DNA of 64,000 bases from Diadema setosum (GCF_964275005.1 NC_092700.1:18199649-18263648), one strand, 5' to 3'. Counted from the stretch's first letter, positions 1-22,500 are shown. Numbers and translations are program-made. The notes: generated from the sequence alone by a model not told the origin.

Positions 1-624
1 CCCCTCAACGTCGAAAACAAGTATAGTTTAAGGTGGTTTTGTCCTGAAAAGGATTCTTTCCTTCGGCAAAGGCCTTTGCCCGAACGGCGACTTCGTCGCC
101 ACGGAATTCATTTGGCAAAGGGTCTGAAAACCAGACAATACCAAATTGCATTTGTTTACAAGCAGAGCGCCACTACGACAAAATATTGAAAGGTTTGAAT
201 CAAAAGCGCGGCCGAGCCCAGCAGTGTAAACGGACAAAATTGCGAGGCTCGGCCGCGCAATTGAGGCCGGACTCGGCCCCGCACTGTAAACGGGGTCTTG
301 GACCCCGTTTACAGTGCGGGGCTGGGCCGAGCCGCGGCCGAGCCGCGGCCGAGCCCAGCCTCAATTGCGAGGCCGGGCCTCGCAATTTTGTCCGTTTACA
401 CTGCCGGGCTCGGCCGCGCTTTTGATTCAAACCTTTCAATATTTTGTCGTAGTGGCGCTCTGCTTGTAAACAAATGCAATTTGGTATTGTCTGGTTTTCA
501 GATCCTTTGCCAAATGAATTCCGTGGCGACGAAGTCGCCGTTCGGGCAAAGGCCTTTGCCGAAGGAAAGAATCCTTTGCAGGACAAAACCACCTTACGCT
601 ATACTAGTTTTCGACGTTGAGGGG
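1..624. repeat. Long foldback (inverted repeat) element with GC-rich core
   Basis: Bases 1-297 and 301-624 are nearly identical reverse complements separated by only TTG. The outer ends read CCCCTCAACGTCGAAAAC on the left and its complement on the right, and the two ends at the centre read GTAAACGGGGTC and GACCCCGTTTAC. The right arm has about 20 extra bases of the GC-rich GGCCGCGGCTC motif. The inner parts are rich in CGGCCGAG and GCGAGGC words. The same outer end recurs at 12609-12649 next to a different flank, which shows that this is a mobile family with a boundary near base 1. No protein is encoded; open frames here are by-products of the GC-rich palindrome. The left edge touches the window start, so the element may extend further. 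Confidence 0.85.
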
Positions 625-661
625 GTAAATATTCTGAATAGCAAAATATACATGCAGAGGG

Positions 662-906
662 TTTGGAAGCCAGACTAAAATTGGCCGCGCAATTGGCCGC
701 GCATTTGGCCCAGTTTGCGTTTACACCAAGAAAAGGCCGGGCTCGGCCGCGGCTCGGCCGCGGCCGAGACCACCTCCAGAGCGAGGCCAAATGCGAGGCC
801 AATTTTGGCCTCGCATTTGGCCTTTTGTGCGTTTACACGGAATTCGGGGCTGGGCACGGCCGCGGCCGAGCCGCGGCCGAGCCTCGCACTGTAAACGGGG
901 TCCTAG
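662..906. repeat. GC-rich repeat related to the foldback core
   Basis: This stretch has internal inverted motifs (GGCCGCGCAATTGGCC, GAGGCCAAATGCGAGGCC and their complements), several CGGCCGCGGC words, and ends with CACTGTAAACGGGGTC, the same end as the core of the 1-624 foldback. A related copy lies at 12655-12778. I read it as a second, non-coding element of the same family placed directly beside the first. Confidence 0.6.
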
Positions 907-2000
907 CTAGCGCACTGCGTGCGCTTCTATTTTTAGTTTTAGTTTACTGTAGTTCATTAACTCAGTCACCCTCCTGGGGTATGTGAGTAAAAATGAATAC
1001 ATGAAATACAAACTGGCAAGAATAACAATCTACATGACATACTAAAACATGCATAATGAAGATATATACATGTACATGGAATAGAGATGAATATACGAAT
1101 ACATCAGACTATCTACTTTCTATAACAGGGACTGTGCCTGCAACACATGTAAGCTAGATAATCATCACCCTCTAACAGGGTTGATCAATGCTCTTTGGTA
1201 AATACGATGTGTGTGGTGGGTATACATTGTAGGCCCTTCTAATGTCATAAGCTAGCTCGCTAACTACAATGGGAGCTGCACGCAGTGCGAGTGCTAGTTC
1301 TTGTTGAAAGTTATTTTACTCAGCAACCCATATTCTGGGTATCGGAGTCCAATCTAATGTAAGACACATATCATACCGTTAATTCAATAATGCAGAGTTG
1401 CAAATAACTTAAAACAAAACAACGTGAAATATAGGGCCTATGGTGAACAACACTAACGGCGTAAATCCGTACGGGGGGGGGGGGGATGATCGGCGAATGT
1501 CACCATCGATCACACACAATCACGATTAAAACAAAAGAAAAAAAAAAGAAGAAAATGTTTCTGTATAGGGGGCTGCATGACCCCCCTTTTTTTTTCAGGG
1601 ATCGAATGTTTGCATCCCCAACTTTTTTTTTTTTTTTTTTTTTTTGCATGAAATATAAGGTGGGAGCACGGAAGTGGCAGCAAAAATGGGAAAACGTTTT
1701 GTTCTTCTATTTTGCTTGTCAGCCGACTTTCGGGGGAAAATCACACCTTAATAATACGACGATTTTTTTTTTTTTGCTGTTCTTTCTCTTTTATTTTGAT
1801 TTTCTTTTTGTTTGACAGACGATTTTAACGGCCATTTTAACACCTCCCACTTTCAAAAACGTAGCGTCGCCCTGCATAATGCGCAAATGATCAATAAAAT
1901 GGTAATATTATGGTTATCCGTTTCTTTGTATGTAATAATTAAATGTAGTAGATATTTCCTTATAGCTATTGTGTTTCTCAATTTCCTTGATTGAAGTCAA
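907..2000. other. Intergenic, no gene seen
   Basis: AT-rich DNA with a G run near 1477, T runs near 1590, 1623 and 1764, and a diverged direct repeat (about 905-985 against 1245-1345, sharing a GCACTGCG-like word followed by an ACTCAG...CC..GGGTAT stretch). The open frames are interrupted by homopolymers and show no recognisable domain. Confidence 0.5.
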
Positions 2001-2009
2001 TTAAAGCAA

Positions 2010-3175
2010 TCATCACCAGGGGCATCGTTCCGTTTTCATGATGGGGTGGGGGGGGTGGGGGTGGGGGGTTGGCAAAACGTGGAAAACACGTGAGAGAGAG
2101 CGGAGCGACCGAGGGAGAGAAGGGACTGGGGAGGGGCAGGTGTGTCGATCCTTTTTCGTGATGGGAAGGGGGGGGGGGCTGGCTTGGAGTTGGAATATCT
2201 GTGCGAGGGAGCGGAGCGACCGAGCGGGGGGGGGGGGGGGGGGGTGGGAGGGGGTATCCCCCCCTCCCAGACGAGGAAGATTTTGCATTTTCAGACCTGA
2301 AATTCAGCAATCTGGTGCACACTTTTGGTGAAATTTATTTTTTTTCCTATAAAAAAAAAGTAAAAAAAAAAAGAAGAACTATTCACAGATCATCAGCTCT
2401 TGCTCCGCGCGTGCGACATCACCATGCGGGCCTATTAATGACACATGGAAGTTGTCAGGGGAAGGGGGAGGGTATGGGAGGGGCTAGACACGACGGAGCT
2501 TTTGCATTTTTAGGATTGGCATAGAACGATCTAATGCGCACTCTTGTGGAATATTCGGAAAATTGTCAATCTCCAAAGTGTACAGAGTCTAAATCAATGG
2601 ATGGGAACCGAGCGGGGGAAAGGTAAATTACATACAAGAGGACGAGGGAACTTTTAAATTTGAAAGAATTGAAGAATTTAAGAGATATTTTGCATTTTCA
2701 GAATCAAAACTCAGTAATTTAGTGCACACTTTGGGTGAAAATTTTTGAGAGAGATATTATTGTATTTTCGTAATTGGAATTCCGCAATCTGGTGCACACT
2801 TTGGATGACAATTTTCTATCAAAAAAGCGAGAAAATTTCCTCATTTCGGGAATTATTGGGGGACAAAATGGCATGTTTCCCGGCCACTCCTCCCCCCCCC
2901 CCCCATCCTCAAGGATCAATGCACCTGCTTTCGAGGGGGCTTTTGCATTCTTATAATGCAAATATAAGTGAAAATATCTCGTAAACACATTTTTGACGGA
3001 ATTCGGAAAGCTGTCAATCCCCAAAGTGTACTAAAGTTTTTAAAGGGAAACCAAGCGGGGAAAGGGTTAATTGAAAGAAGATATCCCCTCCCATCCGACG
3101 GATTTTTTTTTTTTTTTTAACTGAAGTGATAGACCTGGTGCACACTTAAGAAGAACATTTGGAAATCTGTCAATG
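2010..3175 (+). repeat. Diverged tandem repeat array with GTGCACACTTT words
   Basis: Several degenerate copies carry the order TTTTGCATTTTCAGA, CAATCTGGTGCACACTTT, then CTGTCAATC.CCAAAGTGTAC, at about 2283, 2505, 2690, 2760, 2940 and 3120. Two copies of GAGCGGAGCGACCGAG lie at 2098 and 2209. G and C homopolymer runs sit between units. The array is non-coding; the Gly-rich and Pro-rich frames across it come from the homopolymers. Confidence 0.55.
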
Positions 3176-3518
3176 TATGTAGAAATCATAAAGGAGTATA
3201 TGCAATAAAAAGTGAGACAATAATGGAATCGCATAATTTGAATGTATATAAAAATGCTCCATTAAAACACCACCCTGAAAATCACATGAATTTGTCCATG
3301 TTGTTCCAAAATGATCACACGTGTATAGAACCCCTGTATATAACTGCATGCCCCACATATGAGTTATTTCTCGTCATAATTGCATTTAAAAGAGGATTTA
3401 GGGCAATAAAGTTCAGTGATTAGTTTTTTTTTTTTTTTTAAACAAGTGATTATATAATTTGCCCTGACACGTCGATGTAAATAAGCACTGATTGATCAGT
3501 GTTTAATATAGTCGCAAT

Positions 3519-3610
3519 ATGATGATGATGATAATAATACTAATAATAATAATGATAATAATAATAATAATAACAATGATAATGATAATAATAATAATAA
3601 TAATGATAAA
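3519..3610. repeat. ATA/ATG trinucleotide microsatellite
   Basis: Imperfect run of gat and aat triplets over about 90 bases. It produces the poly-Ile and poly-Tyr frames seen in translation and no real protein. Confidence 0.9.
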
Positions 3611-3791
3611 ATAATGGGGATATATTGATATGCCGATATAGCAGTGGTGAAGTAGTACATGGTAACAGCTGCTTAAATGCAGTGATACGTATTTTTTTCC
3701 ATAGTCTTTTTTTTTTTTCATTCAATCAAAATGTGCAAAATTTAGACAAAATGAATTGAACAGAATTGAAAGGGATTGTATATTTCTGGTT

Positions 3792-4082
3792 GAGATGAGA
3801 TAATTCAGATTTTCATCTTTTTTATGATGGATATTAGAGAGCAATTATAAAGAGTATCCAATCCTATGAGGAATTCAAAATTTATTTGATGAAAACTGGT
3901 TTTGAAATGGCTGAGCTTATACCCAGAAATAACGTTGTCCTGTATCATAAAAGGTGGGTACCTATTAGCATTGCTTTGTTTTGGGATATCTCAGCCATTT
4001 CAAAACCAATTGTCTTCAAATCAACTCTGAATTCCTCTTTAATAGAATTTTATGCTCTGTCAAATTTCATAAGAGGCTTCTC
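3792..4082. repeat. MITE-like inverted repeat, copy 1
   Basis: The left part contains TTTGATGAAAACTGGTTTTG followed by AAATGGCTGAG. The right part contains the complement, CTCAGCCATTTCAAAACCAA, then an AATTCCTCTTTAATAGAATT stretch and CATAAGAGGCTTCTCAT mirroring the left end. A second, independently diverged copy is at 7277-7565, so this is a dispersed inverted-repeat family. Confidence 0.6.
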
Positions 4083-5940
4083 ATTATATTAAAGAAAAAA
4101 CAAACAAACAAAGAACCCCCCCCCCGCACACCCCCCCCCCCCCCCAAAAAAAAAAAAAAAAAAAAAAAAATACATTTCCGCGTGTGCGCAATGCGAACGT
4201 GATGAACAGTGATAAATGGTGAGTCAAGCTCTGTGGTCAAGCCGTGCGTGTGCGGTGTTGTGTGTGCAGTGGTAGTATGCATGCATCATACCCACGTACG
4301 CCAGTGGGTATGTGTAATGTGTGTGATGATGTGTGTGGAATACACGTCATAAGTTACAACGTTTTCCTCCCCACTATTGCACTGGAGGCCAAATACGGTT
4401 ACTATTTTCCGTATTTTGCGTGCATATTCCGGACATTTTCACTTCCAGTGAAGTGACCATAAACACCTCGGATATTCTCATCAATTTACTTTGTAAGTAT
4501 ATAAAGATAATTGTGAACGAAATGCCCTTTCATGAGCCGGAAATTGTGATCATATCTATCAAAATTTTATAGAGCCTAGTCTCACTAAACTGTTTCATGC
4601 ATGGTGTACAGTATGGGGAAAGCTGTGTAACTGTGTAAGTTTAAATAAACTAGACTCTATTGACTATAACATATCGAACCAGCACCAACTCAGATCACCT
4701 GCAAATTAATTTGGCTGATAGTTTAGAAGATTATGCCTTTGTATTTCAGAAAGTTCGGGTATTATAGTGTTCATCTTGCATGCAATTGGTTCACTAGCCT
4801 GTGGTGTGAGTGTTGTTCCCTTGTGGCTGGAGTGTTAGCTGTTTTGACTGATATAATCTTTTGACTGATATAATCTTTCATTCATTTTCAAGCAAGTAAT
4901 TTAAGTTGATGCGGACCGGAGCTGCTAAGAAGAAGAAGAAGAAGAAGATGATGATGAAGAAGGCGGCCCTACACACACATGTGTACAAATGCAATGAATG
5001 TGTGTTTAATAACTGTGTGCAATTTGAAATAAGTCGGTTGAGAGGTGTATGTGTGTGTGTATCTGCCTCTGTCTGCATGGTCTGTCTATGGACATGGTTG
5101 TATGCACTGCTAAACGTTACAGTCATTAGGAATTGCATTTCTCAACTAACGTTACACCTTCTTGCAACATGACACCTGGTATATTTTTTTGTGTGTGTGT
5201 TTCTACTTTGATTTTTACCTCGGTTGGATCCTAACCGTATTGGCGACCCCAACAGCAACATGTTCATGTCGGGGCCGCAGCGCTGCAGGGCAACCCTATC
5301 GCCTTTGTCGTCTATGAATATTGTACTTTGTAGTGTATTCCTAATATGGCTTAATAATATCAGCTGCAATATTGTAACTGCGACCAGCCTGCACGTACAC
5401 GAAGTACAGATGTACTGTTACGTTGACCGAAAGATCGGTCTGTATCTGGTCTTCAGGGATATGTTCTGCGGAGACTGCGTCTGGCTTTCAAAAAAATAAA
5501 AGACTCCTCTGGACAGATGGATCTTTTACTGTTACGTAACCCTGTTTAACCAGAGGTTACTGTCGGCAAGACCAGAGACCAAAATACAGGGTTTTGTACT
5601 AAAATTTGTAGCCAACCTTTTTTTTTTTTTTACTAGATGAAATACTGTGCTTACAGTGTACAATTATTTTAACCTGGACATACAATCTGTATTGAGGAAT
5701 TGTCAGTATATAATCTGATATCTCCTATAAGAGTCCAGTCAGAGATTTTGTCTGAGCTTGAAAGTTTCAGCCCTTGTGCACTTCGTATTGTCATACAGTT
5801 TATAAGTCGATGCAAGTCGTCGGGGCGCTGTAACTGGTTACAGTGCCTCGGGGGTTTGAGGTTATAGAGGGCAGGACTTCCACAGCACTGGATACGTTAG
5901 ACCGATAAATCTGCCTCTTCTCTTGTGTATGGCCTCTTGT

Positions 5941-6026
5941 TAACCCAGTGAGGACGGTTTGATTTTGCTGCAACACGCATTTCCCATAGACACCTGCCCG
6001 AGTATACTCGGGACTCGTCCTCAACG
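5941..6026 (-). repeat. Repeat with CCCGAGTATACTCGGG palindrome, copy 1
   Basis: Reads (as complement) from a CCCGAGTATACTCGGGCA palindrome through TGTCTATGGGAAATGCG and GCAGCAAAATCAAACCGTCC to CACTGGGTTA. The same order of blocks recurs at 40873-40975 in the opposite orientation, so it is a dispersed repeat rather than a local hairpin. Confidence 0.6.
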
Positions 6027-7276
6027 TCAGTAACGAGTCAACTCATTACTGTACGGTTAACAAAAACAATGGTTGGTGTGGTCTTCTTCATTCAAACATG
6101 AAGATTCTTGCAGACCTTGGGTAGTGTATGTCACAGCATTAGGATGATTGATGTGCTGCATGTACAATTGTACATGTATACCATATAATTTGTTCAAACT
6201 TTTTACAAGGATGCAAGTAAAAAACCCACAATGGATCTACAATGTACATGTAGCTGCTTGCAGCCTTTCGTCAAATGAGGATGAAAGGCTTCGACTGGGG
6301 GAGCTGATACTACATTAATAGCTAAATACCATACTGTAGATGGGATAGCACTTCATGCCCTCACACTGTACAAGAAGGAGTTTTGTTGTTGCTGGGTCCT
6401 GGACTGTGGTAGGAGGTACTGTATCCTTGTGTGTGCCCTGCTCTTGATGATCTGGCAGATTATTTGGTTAATGGGTGTCTCACAGTCAAATGGGACAAGC
6501 TGGCTATGTATGGATCTTGTAGAAAACCACATGCCAAAGGTGTTCATATTGCTGTTGGAGTGACGACAATGTCCATCCCATCTCGTGGAGCATTGTTGAT
6601 TCACCTGAAGCATTGCAGTACCAATTCAAGGTGTATCTGGCTGCCCTCCATGGCGTTGTATCCTGTTTGTTGATGAGATGATGGTTCCCATGTATACACA
6701 GAGAAGGCATTATTTCCTCCGCCAAGGAAGGAGGTTTTGTTTCAACTGGGTGTTGGTCTTACAGTAAAAATAGGTTGTACCAGTGATCTGTATACAGTAC
6801 CTACAGCTGTGGCTTTAATTACAGTATTGAGCTTTTGGTGAACTTACTCTCAGATTCCTTTGTGGGAAGGCTTGGGTGTTGGTAGCCTTTTGGCAGGCAT
6901 TGTTGACATGTTTGTTCCAGCTTATTTGTGATGCCATGGTAACACCAAGGTACAGTTGTACTTGGGTTGGTTGCTTCTACAGGAGTCAGGATGGAGTTGG
7001 TGAGCTTGTACTGATATACACAATCTGGTTTTACTTCCTGGTGACTGCTGTATGATGACTTCACACTTCTTGGTGTTCAGGTCCATCATCCCCTTGCTAG
7101 TCCTTTCACAGAGCTTGTTTAGATCTTGTGTATTTTGTTCAGCATCAGTATCTGACTAGATATGTAGTCAGGTACATGTACAGTACATTGTAGGCAGTGA
7201 CATCATCAGCAAACGGTCACGACCCTGAACTTGAGGTGGCAATCCAGAGGTGGCAATCCACGTGAGGATTCAGGTT

Positions 7277-7565
7277 TCTAAAATTTTTTGGTGAGATAAT
7301 GAGAAACATCTTTTGAAATATGAAAGAGCATAAGAAATTCAAGAAGGATGTTTATTTGATGAAAATTGGCCTTGAAATGGCTGAGATATCCAAAACAGTG
7401 ATCCTAATAAGATTGACAGGCCACGACTTTTATTAAAGGATCTCTTTGTTTTCTCTTGTTTTTAGATATATCTCAGTCATTTCAGAACTGATTTTCATCA
7501 AATAAAGTTTTGATTCCCCTTAGAATTATATGCATGCTCTTTAACATCTCATCATGTGGTCTCTA
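7277..7565. repeat. MITE-like inverted repeat, copy 2
   Basis: TTTGATGAAAATTGGCCTTG then AAATGGCTGAGATAT on the left is mirrored by ATATCTCAGTCATTTCAGAA then CTGATTTTCATCAAA on the right. Outer arms share GAGATAATGAGAAACA-like and CATGTGGTCTCTAAATATCTC-like ends. It belongs to the same family as 3792-4082. Confidence 0.6.
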
Positions 7566-8619
7566 AATATCTCATAAAATGTTGCAAGCTAAATCCTCAC
7601 CTCATCCAGTACTGTACAGTCCCTTTAAAATGACTCATTGATATTTGGGGTTATCAGGATTTTCCACATGTTCGAGCTTCTCCACAATGCCATTTTGATG
7701 CAGTGTTGGCTGTCAGTAAGGACATTATTGCAATAAACATTGCAGAGTGCACACAGAAATTATGAATACCAGTTCAAAATGCTCAATGCTCATCGTACAT
7801 GTGTATGCACAAATACCTGGCAGAGGTGCACTTTCTGCTGAAAAGTGAAATTAGCCAGCAAATAGAATGAATTGTTACCATCTGGGTATTTTTAACGCTT
7901 AGTGTTGGGTGGGTGGCATGCAGCGGTCCCATTGCTGGAAACTCAACTTGCGACAGAACACCAAACGAAACTTGCATTTAGTCAGTATTGGTCAGAATCA
8001 AATACAAAGTTACATAATTTCATCAAAGTAAGTTGCTTTTGATTTTTGAGCATTTCCACAGTAAAAGGGTACATTTCAGGGATGTTGCTTTAATTTTTTT
8101 CTGTTTCCAGAAATGTGCATTACCCCCAGTACAATACCATCTTTTTGAACACTTTAATGAGAGATGTTTAAATTTGCCCTGAAATTGCTTCAAAGCAGTG
8201 CTGCAATCTGTTGGGATTTTGCTGAAATATTATTTGTCTTTTTATTATTTTTAATGTACATGTACATGTATGCAATGCTGGACAAACATGTATCACTACA
8301 GTATGTGCTAGAAGGTCAAATAATGAATGCTCATTGGAACTTTGTTGTTTTTCAACTGAATGGCCCTCAGTGTAACATTGATCAGAAAAGATAATATCAG
8401 CTCTAAAATTCTATTGAACATTGTGTTTTATAGCAATTGTAGATTAAGTGCGTAACGAATGCTACATGACAAAAATGCAATCAGTTTTGTCTTTCCATTT
8501 TGCATACTATTGGGAAGAATAATGCGTTATACACATTGTACACATGTGTAGAGGCATGCCAGATTTCTAGTTGTCGAGCCCACCGGAGGTGAGGAAAGGG
8601 ATCGCCTGCTCGCCTGCGG

Positions 8620-18029
<9,410 letters not shown>

Positions 18030-18316
18030 TGTTGCTGGCCAGTGGAACCCCAAAGTCTCTGATACGTTGTACCCCTTCACAGCCCCTCCCCAATACTTTT
18101 TTGTTTTTGTTTGTTTGTTTGCCTGTCTTTTTGCAGATGAGACGGAGCAGAGTGATTCACGTCCCAGTTTCTTTTTTTTATGCCTTTGATAGAGAGAGAG
18201 GGGGACATAGATGTGTTATATATCGAGATGAAATGTTTCGTTTTTCTAATCTTATGAAGCATTAATGTACAGCCCACCTTTACCATCTCAAAGTTGAACA
18301 AAGATCTGACGACACT

Positions 18317-18526
18317 ACTGTAAAAGTGGATATTTCGCATGACTAATTTTTCGCGCTTGGCCGGGTAGGAAGAGTTTCGCATGTTTTTAATTCCGCGGGA
18401 TCAGGACATCAACTACTGGAACATATGGCACGCAAAAATATTCGCGTGCTTTTATTTTCGCGCTAGCTTCTGGTTGCGCGAAATGCGTGAAAATTTCAAC
18501 ACTGCGAAAATTTCCACTTTTACAGA
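18317..18526. repeat. Inverted repeat ending in CTGTAAAAGTGG / CCACTTTTACAG
   Basis: CTGTAAAAGTGGATATTTCGC on the left is matched by GCGAAAATTTCCACTTTTACAG on the right. Inner CGCGCTTGG and TTTCGCGCTAGC text is also partly symmetrical. It lies in the ARF 3' UTR or just beyond. Confidence 0.7.
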
Positions 18527-20288
18527 AATCCATAAAAAAAAATTTTTTTTTGCTCAAATGCGAACCAACCACGCCTGTGCATATGTTACATATTTTTTTG
18601 AGGGGTTGATATTTAGTTTTTGTATGTTCTTGTTTTTTTGCTTGTCTTTTGAAATTTTTCATCTGTCGTCTGCTGTCAATGCGGTTTTTTTTTTTTTGCT
18701 TCGTATCAATTTCATTCCACTATATTATTTGGAAATGGTATCTGTACCGATTGACCAACTTCATTGTGGCATCTGTTTGTGCAGATTGAGGTAGATATGT
18801 ACCCTGTCATTCTCATACAAGTAAATTGACATTTATATGGGAGGTCAGTTGTTTTACACTATCACAGAGCAGAGACTCATCAAAGTTAAATACCACACAC
18901 ACACACACACACAAATGTTATTGTACATGTACGTGCAAAACTGAAGAAGCAAACACGACTGTAGGAGTGACATACTCATGGACATTGTATGGTGCTCTGA
19001 GTCTCATAATTGCTGGCTAAATAAATCACGTGTATTTAATCTACACATGAAGAGGTTTAAAAGTACTAGGAAGACAATAGGTCCCCTAGTGTTGCTAATG
19101 TTAGCACATGCCATTTCTTTTTTTCTTTCCATTATTGAAGTGCTACCTATACATGGACCATCATCTCACAGGTGTACATCAGCATTAGTCTCCATGCATT
19201 TCTTTTTGAAATGGCAAAGAGTTTGTTTTGTGTTTTCGTATATCTATCTGTCTTTCTGTCTGTCTGATTGTATGTCTGTCTGTTTATCTGTCTGTCTGTC
19301 AGGCATACCTTCTGTAACAGTTCTGGCACATCTTGCTCTTAATGTGCACAAGTGTTTGAGCTCTGCTACAGGCACCGGGTATCGCCGGCATTAAAAACGA
19401 GTTTGTTGCGATAGGTCTAGTGATGTTATCATGTGTAGGTTTTGCCTGTATTTTTCTTCAGAAGGTGAAGCTCGCTAGCCTTGTGACTAGTATCACACAC
19501 ACAAAATGCTTCTGCTTTTTCTCTCTTTTAAAAAATTTCTCTTTATAGACTCACCGGGAGAAAAAAAACCTCCACAAAGTAAAGCGAGCATGCATGCAGC
19601 CGTCACTGGTTTTTAAGCCTTCCATATTGCTCGCTATATTGAGCCACAAATTGGCATATCGTCATGTGATATCTGCGAATCACATAAAATCTGCGAATCA
19701 AGTATTTAAAGTCACATCAGCCGTAGGTGACAGCTTTGCTCTTTTTTTTTTTTTTATAGTGGGAGTGTACATCTCTTTCAAGTTCCCCTACACTGTCCTA
19801 AACTGTTAGAAATAGTGACATGTAATGCTGACTGTGATGAAAATGACTATATGGTCGTAGGGAAGGTAAAAATTTGCAATTGCTCTTGATTGCAGATGTA
19901 ATATGAGTTGTATTTCATATTTCTGTCATGTAAGAAGCTCTCTCTATCTTTCTCACGTGGTCATCTCTTTCTCTTCCTGTCACATAGTCACTTCACACTC
20001 TTTTGCTTTCAATCTAAGACTGCACAGTTCCGCTCGAGAGCCGTGCTGTTTTGGCTGCGTTCCTGTGTAAAAATTGTCAAATCGAATGTGGCAAGCGTGT
20101 TGTGGTTGTTAAAAGCTGTTGCACACAGTGTGTCGGGGTCTGGGAATACTTGGCCTTGGCATTCTCCATCCATACCCTTCAAGAGTAAAATGCAAGCACT
20201 CTTCCCTTGATTATGTACTTGATTCTTGAACTAAGTTATAAATGGGAAAAGTTCACTCCCCCTCCCCCCCCCCCTTCATTCTGTGATA

Positions 20289-20432
20289 TCAGGGGGCATA
20301 TCATGAAGCCTTTTGGTCGGATATTTTTCTGACAAACCGTTACAAGCTACTGAAATCCTTGCATCTGATTGGCTGAGAGCAAATTTGTCTGACAACTTTG
20401 TCGGACAAAGTGCTTCATGAAATACCCCTCAA
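20289..20432. repeat. Small MITE-like repeat with CATGAAGC ends
   Basis: GGGGGCATATCATGAAGC on the left pairs with GCTTCATGAAATACCCCTC on the right. Inner TCGGATATTTTTCTGACAAA and TTTGTCTGACA...TTGTCGGACAAA blocks are also inverted. A C run precedes it. Confidence 0.6.
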
Positions 20433-21467
20433 TTCAGTATTTAAGTATGTAATTTGGTTGTGAGCCTAATTGCATGTTGCCAGTATTTGTGAAACTATAG
20501 AAGGAAAGCCTCCAGGCTCTCTGTGTATTGGTCATGGGAGTAGCATGAATACATTTTGGAAACATTCCCCCCCCCCCCCCCCCCCCGCAAAAAAAAAAAG
20601 AAATCCTATTAAAAAAAAAAAAGGAAAGCCTTTTTATTGTAGGCAATATGTGAAGAACTCGATCTTTTTCTCCCTCGCCGCCTCTCATTTGTTTGTTTTT
20701 TAATTATTGTGGCGAGACTAATTTCAGATTGAGAAATCCATAGAGTTTTTAGGAGAGTCTTTTTCTATTGCTGCCCCTTGTGTAACACAATGTCAAGGGA
20801 TATTCTCAAAGTGATGTGATTGTAAGCCTACCATTGCGGAAATGTGAGAGATGTTCCAGACACTTTACCATGTGTTTTTTGATGGGAATGTTGTATTGAA
20901 AATTTGTGTATGATAGGAATTTGCATATACAGCATTTTAAAGTGTAGTCACTTAAGGCATTGGATTCTGTAGTGTATCACTGTGTAAGTGTATTAACCTA
21001 TATGTGGATGTGGGTGACACCAGGGGTTCCCTCATCCACGTGCAGAAGAGCTCAGTTAACGTGCAGTGAATTAAAAATGATGATTGCCAACAAATCAGCC
21101 ACAGACAGTAAAAGAAGATGTGGTAATAATCGGCCAAAGCTGCAGTCAAATTGTTAGTCTCTCGTAAATCATTATTAGTACATTGTATTATTCTTCTTTT
21201 TATATTTTACAAAAAGTCTGCATTAAAGCCTGTGTGGAGTTATGGTATTTCAACAACATCAACAACAAAACTAACAATCTTTTACTCGGTATGAATACTT
21301 TTTCCTATTAGCGTTTCATGATGGTCTCCAAAATGACTTCAGCTTGAAAAGGTGCACTCAAATGGATGCGTAGAAAACCCATGGTGGTTAGATATATTTA
21401 TATCACAGATAATGCAATAACCCCACTCTAAGTGTTATAGAAGTAAGACGTGTGTACACATTGTACA

Positions 21468-21642
21468 GTCACCCATGCTTAGGTCGACCTCACATACGTC
21501 GAATAATCTCCTAAGTCAAAGATCTTTTCAAGTCCTTTCTTGTCTTTATATTCTATTGATTTTAATCCCCTATACGTTAATTTTCTCCAAGTCGAAGCGA
21601 TTTTTTCAGTCCAAATAGATTCGACTTAGGCATGGTTGACTG
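21468..21642. repeat. MITE with TACAGTCA...CATGCTTAGGTCGA ends
   Basis: TACAGTCACCCATGCTTAGG then TCGAC is mirrored by GACTTAGGCATGGTTGACTGTA. CTCCTAAGTC and TCCAAGTCGAAG form inner repeats. CAGT ends with flanking TA are typical of pogo-like Tc1/mariner MITEs. Confidence 0.7.
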
Positions 21643-22224
21643 TATTTAGTTTCATGAACTAAGTGTGTACGGTTTGTAGACAAATCCCAAGCTGACTTGG
21701 GGATATTTATGTTGTGCATTATCAGTCATATGAGAGGTATTTTATAAAATCTGTCTTGAAACGTATATTTTGTTTTCATTCTAACTGCAAGGTGGCTTGT
21801 AAATGTTATAATATGAATGTGTAGATACTAATTTTCATATACCGAAAGCACACTGGGGCGTTTTAAACAAAGTCACAGAGAAAACTATGGGAGTGTGAAA
21901 TTTAGTTGTGAATGTGAATGAAAATGCGCCAATATGTGAGTGCAGAAGCAAAGAATACAGTGTAGTAGATCATTACATCAACAAAGAAGTAAATGTGAAG
22001 TCTTGCAAATACGATACATGTAAAAGTTAAAAAAAGAAGAAAAAAAGGTGAATAAATTGGTATCACAAAAATTGAAAAGATGTCCCTTTTTGATCTTGTT
22101 GATTTGTCAGAGTAGTGTGTTATTTTGTAGTGACCACAGACCTTTCTCGTAGAATACGTACATCATGTATATAGATGTGAGGGCATCAAGTAATGCATTC
22201 AGAGTTAAAGAAAACAAAAACCCA

Positions 22225-22500
22225 AAGAGAAATGTGGATTGAGTGAAAGCAATATTAGTAGAACATCAGTGAAAATTTGAGGAAGATCGGACAATCGATG
22301 CAAAAATTATGAATTTTTAAAGTTTTGGTGTTGGAACCGCTGGATGAGGAGACTTCTAGAGGTTATGACGTCAGGTGTGGACAACAATATAAAGAAAATA
22401 TAAAGGGATTTCCATAAAAATTCACTTTTCTAGCATAATGAACGAGTACTTGACTAACCGCTTCCAGAAAGCAGGGGAAATAATTGCTACGCTACCATAA
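22225..22500 (+). repeat. Partial copy of the GCTGGATGAGGAGACT MITE family
   Basis: Shares with 13336-13898 and 27000-27458 the ordered blocks ATGTGGATTGAGTGAAAGCA, GGACAATCGATGCAAAA, TTGGTGTTGGAACCGCTGGA and TATAAAGAAAATATAAAGGG, but lacks a clear matching right end. Confidence 0.6.

Larger units (their letters stand above)
4083..8560. other. Mostly unique AT-rich intergenic DNA, no gene supported
   Basis: C and A homopolymers occur at about 4118-4170, an AAG/ATG-rich stretch at 4926-4960, a 19-base direct duplication at about 4845-4880 and a 16-base duplication at about 7232-7258. ACATGTACA words are frequent. Short frames show no domain or convincing splice structure. The upstream non-coding exon implied for the ARF gene could lie here, but I could not place it. 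Confidence 0.4.
18030..22060 (+). other. ARF 3' UTR and downstream flank
   Basis: Starts in the same transcript as the stop codon. Candidate polyadenylation signals are AATAAA at 19020-19025, ATTAAA at 21222-21227 and AATAAA at 22051-22056; I cannot say which is used. The stretch holds T-rich tracts, a short CA run near 18896, GTCT repeats near 19255-19300 and the small elements listed separately. I see no further exon. Confidence 0.4.
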
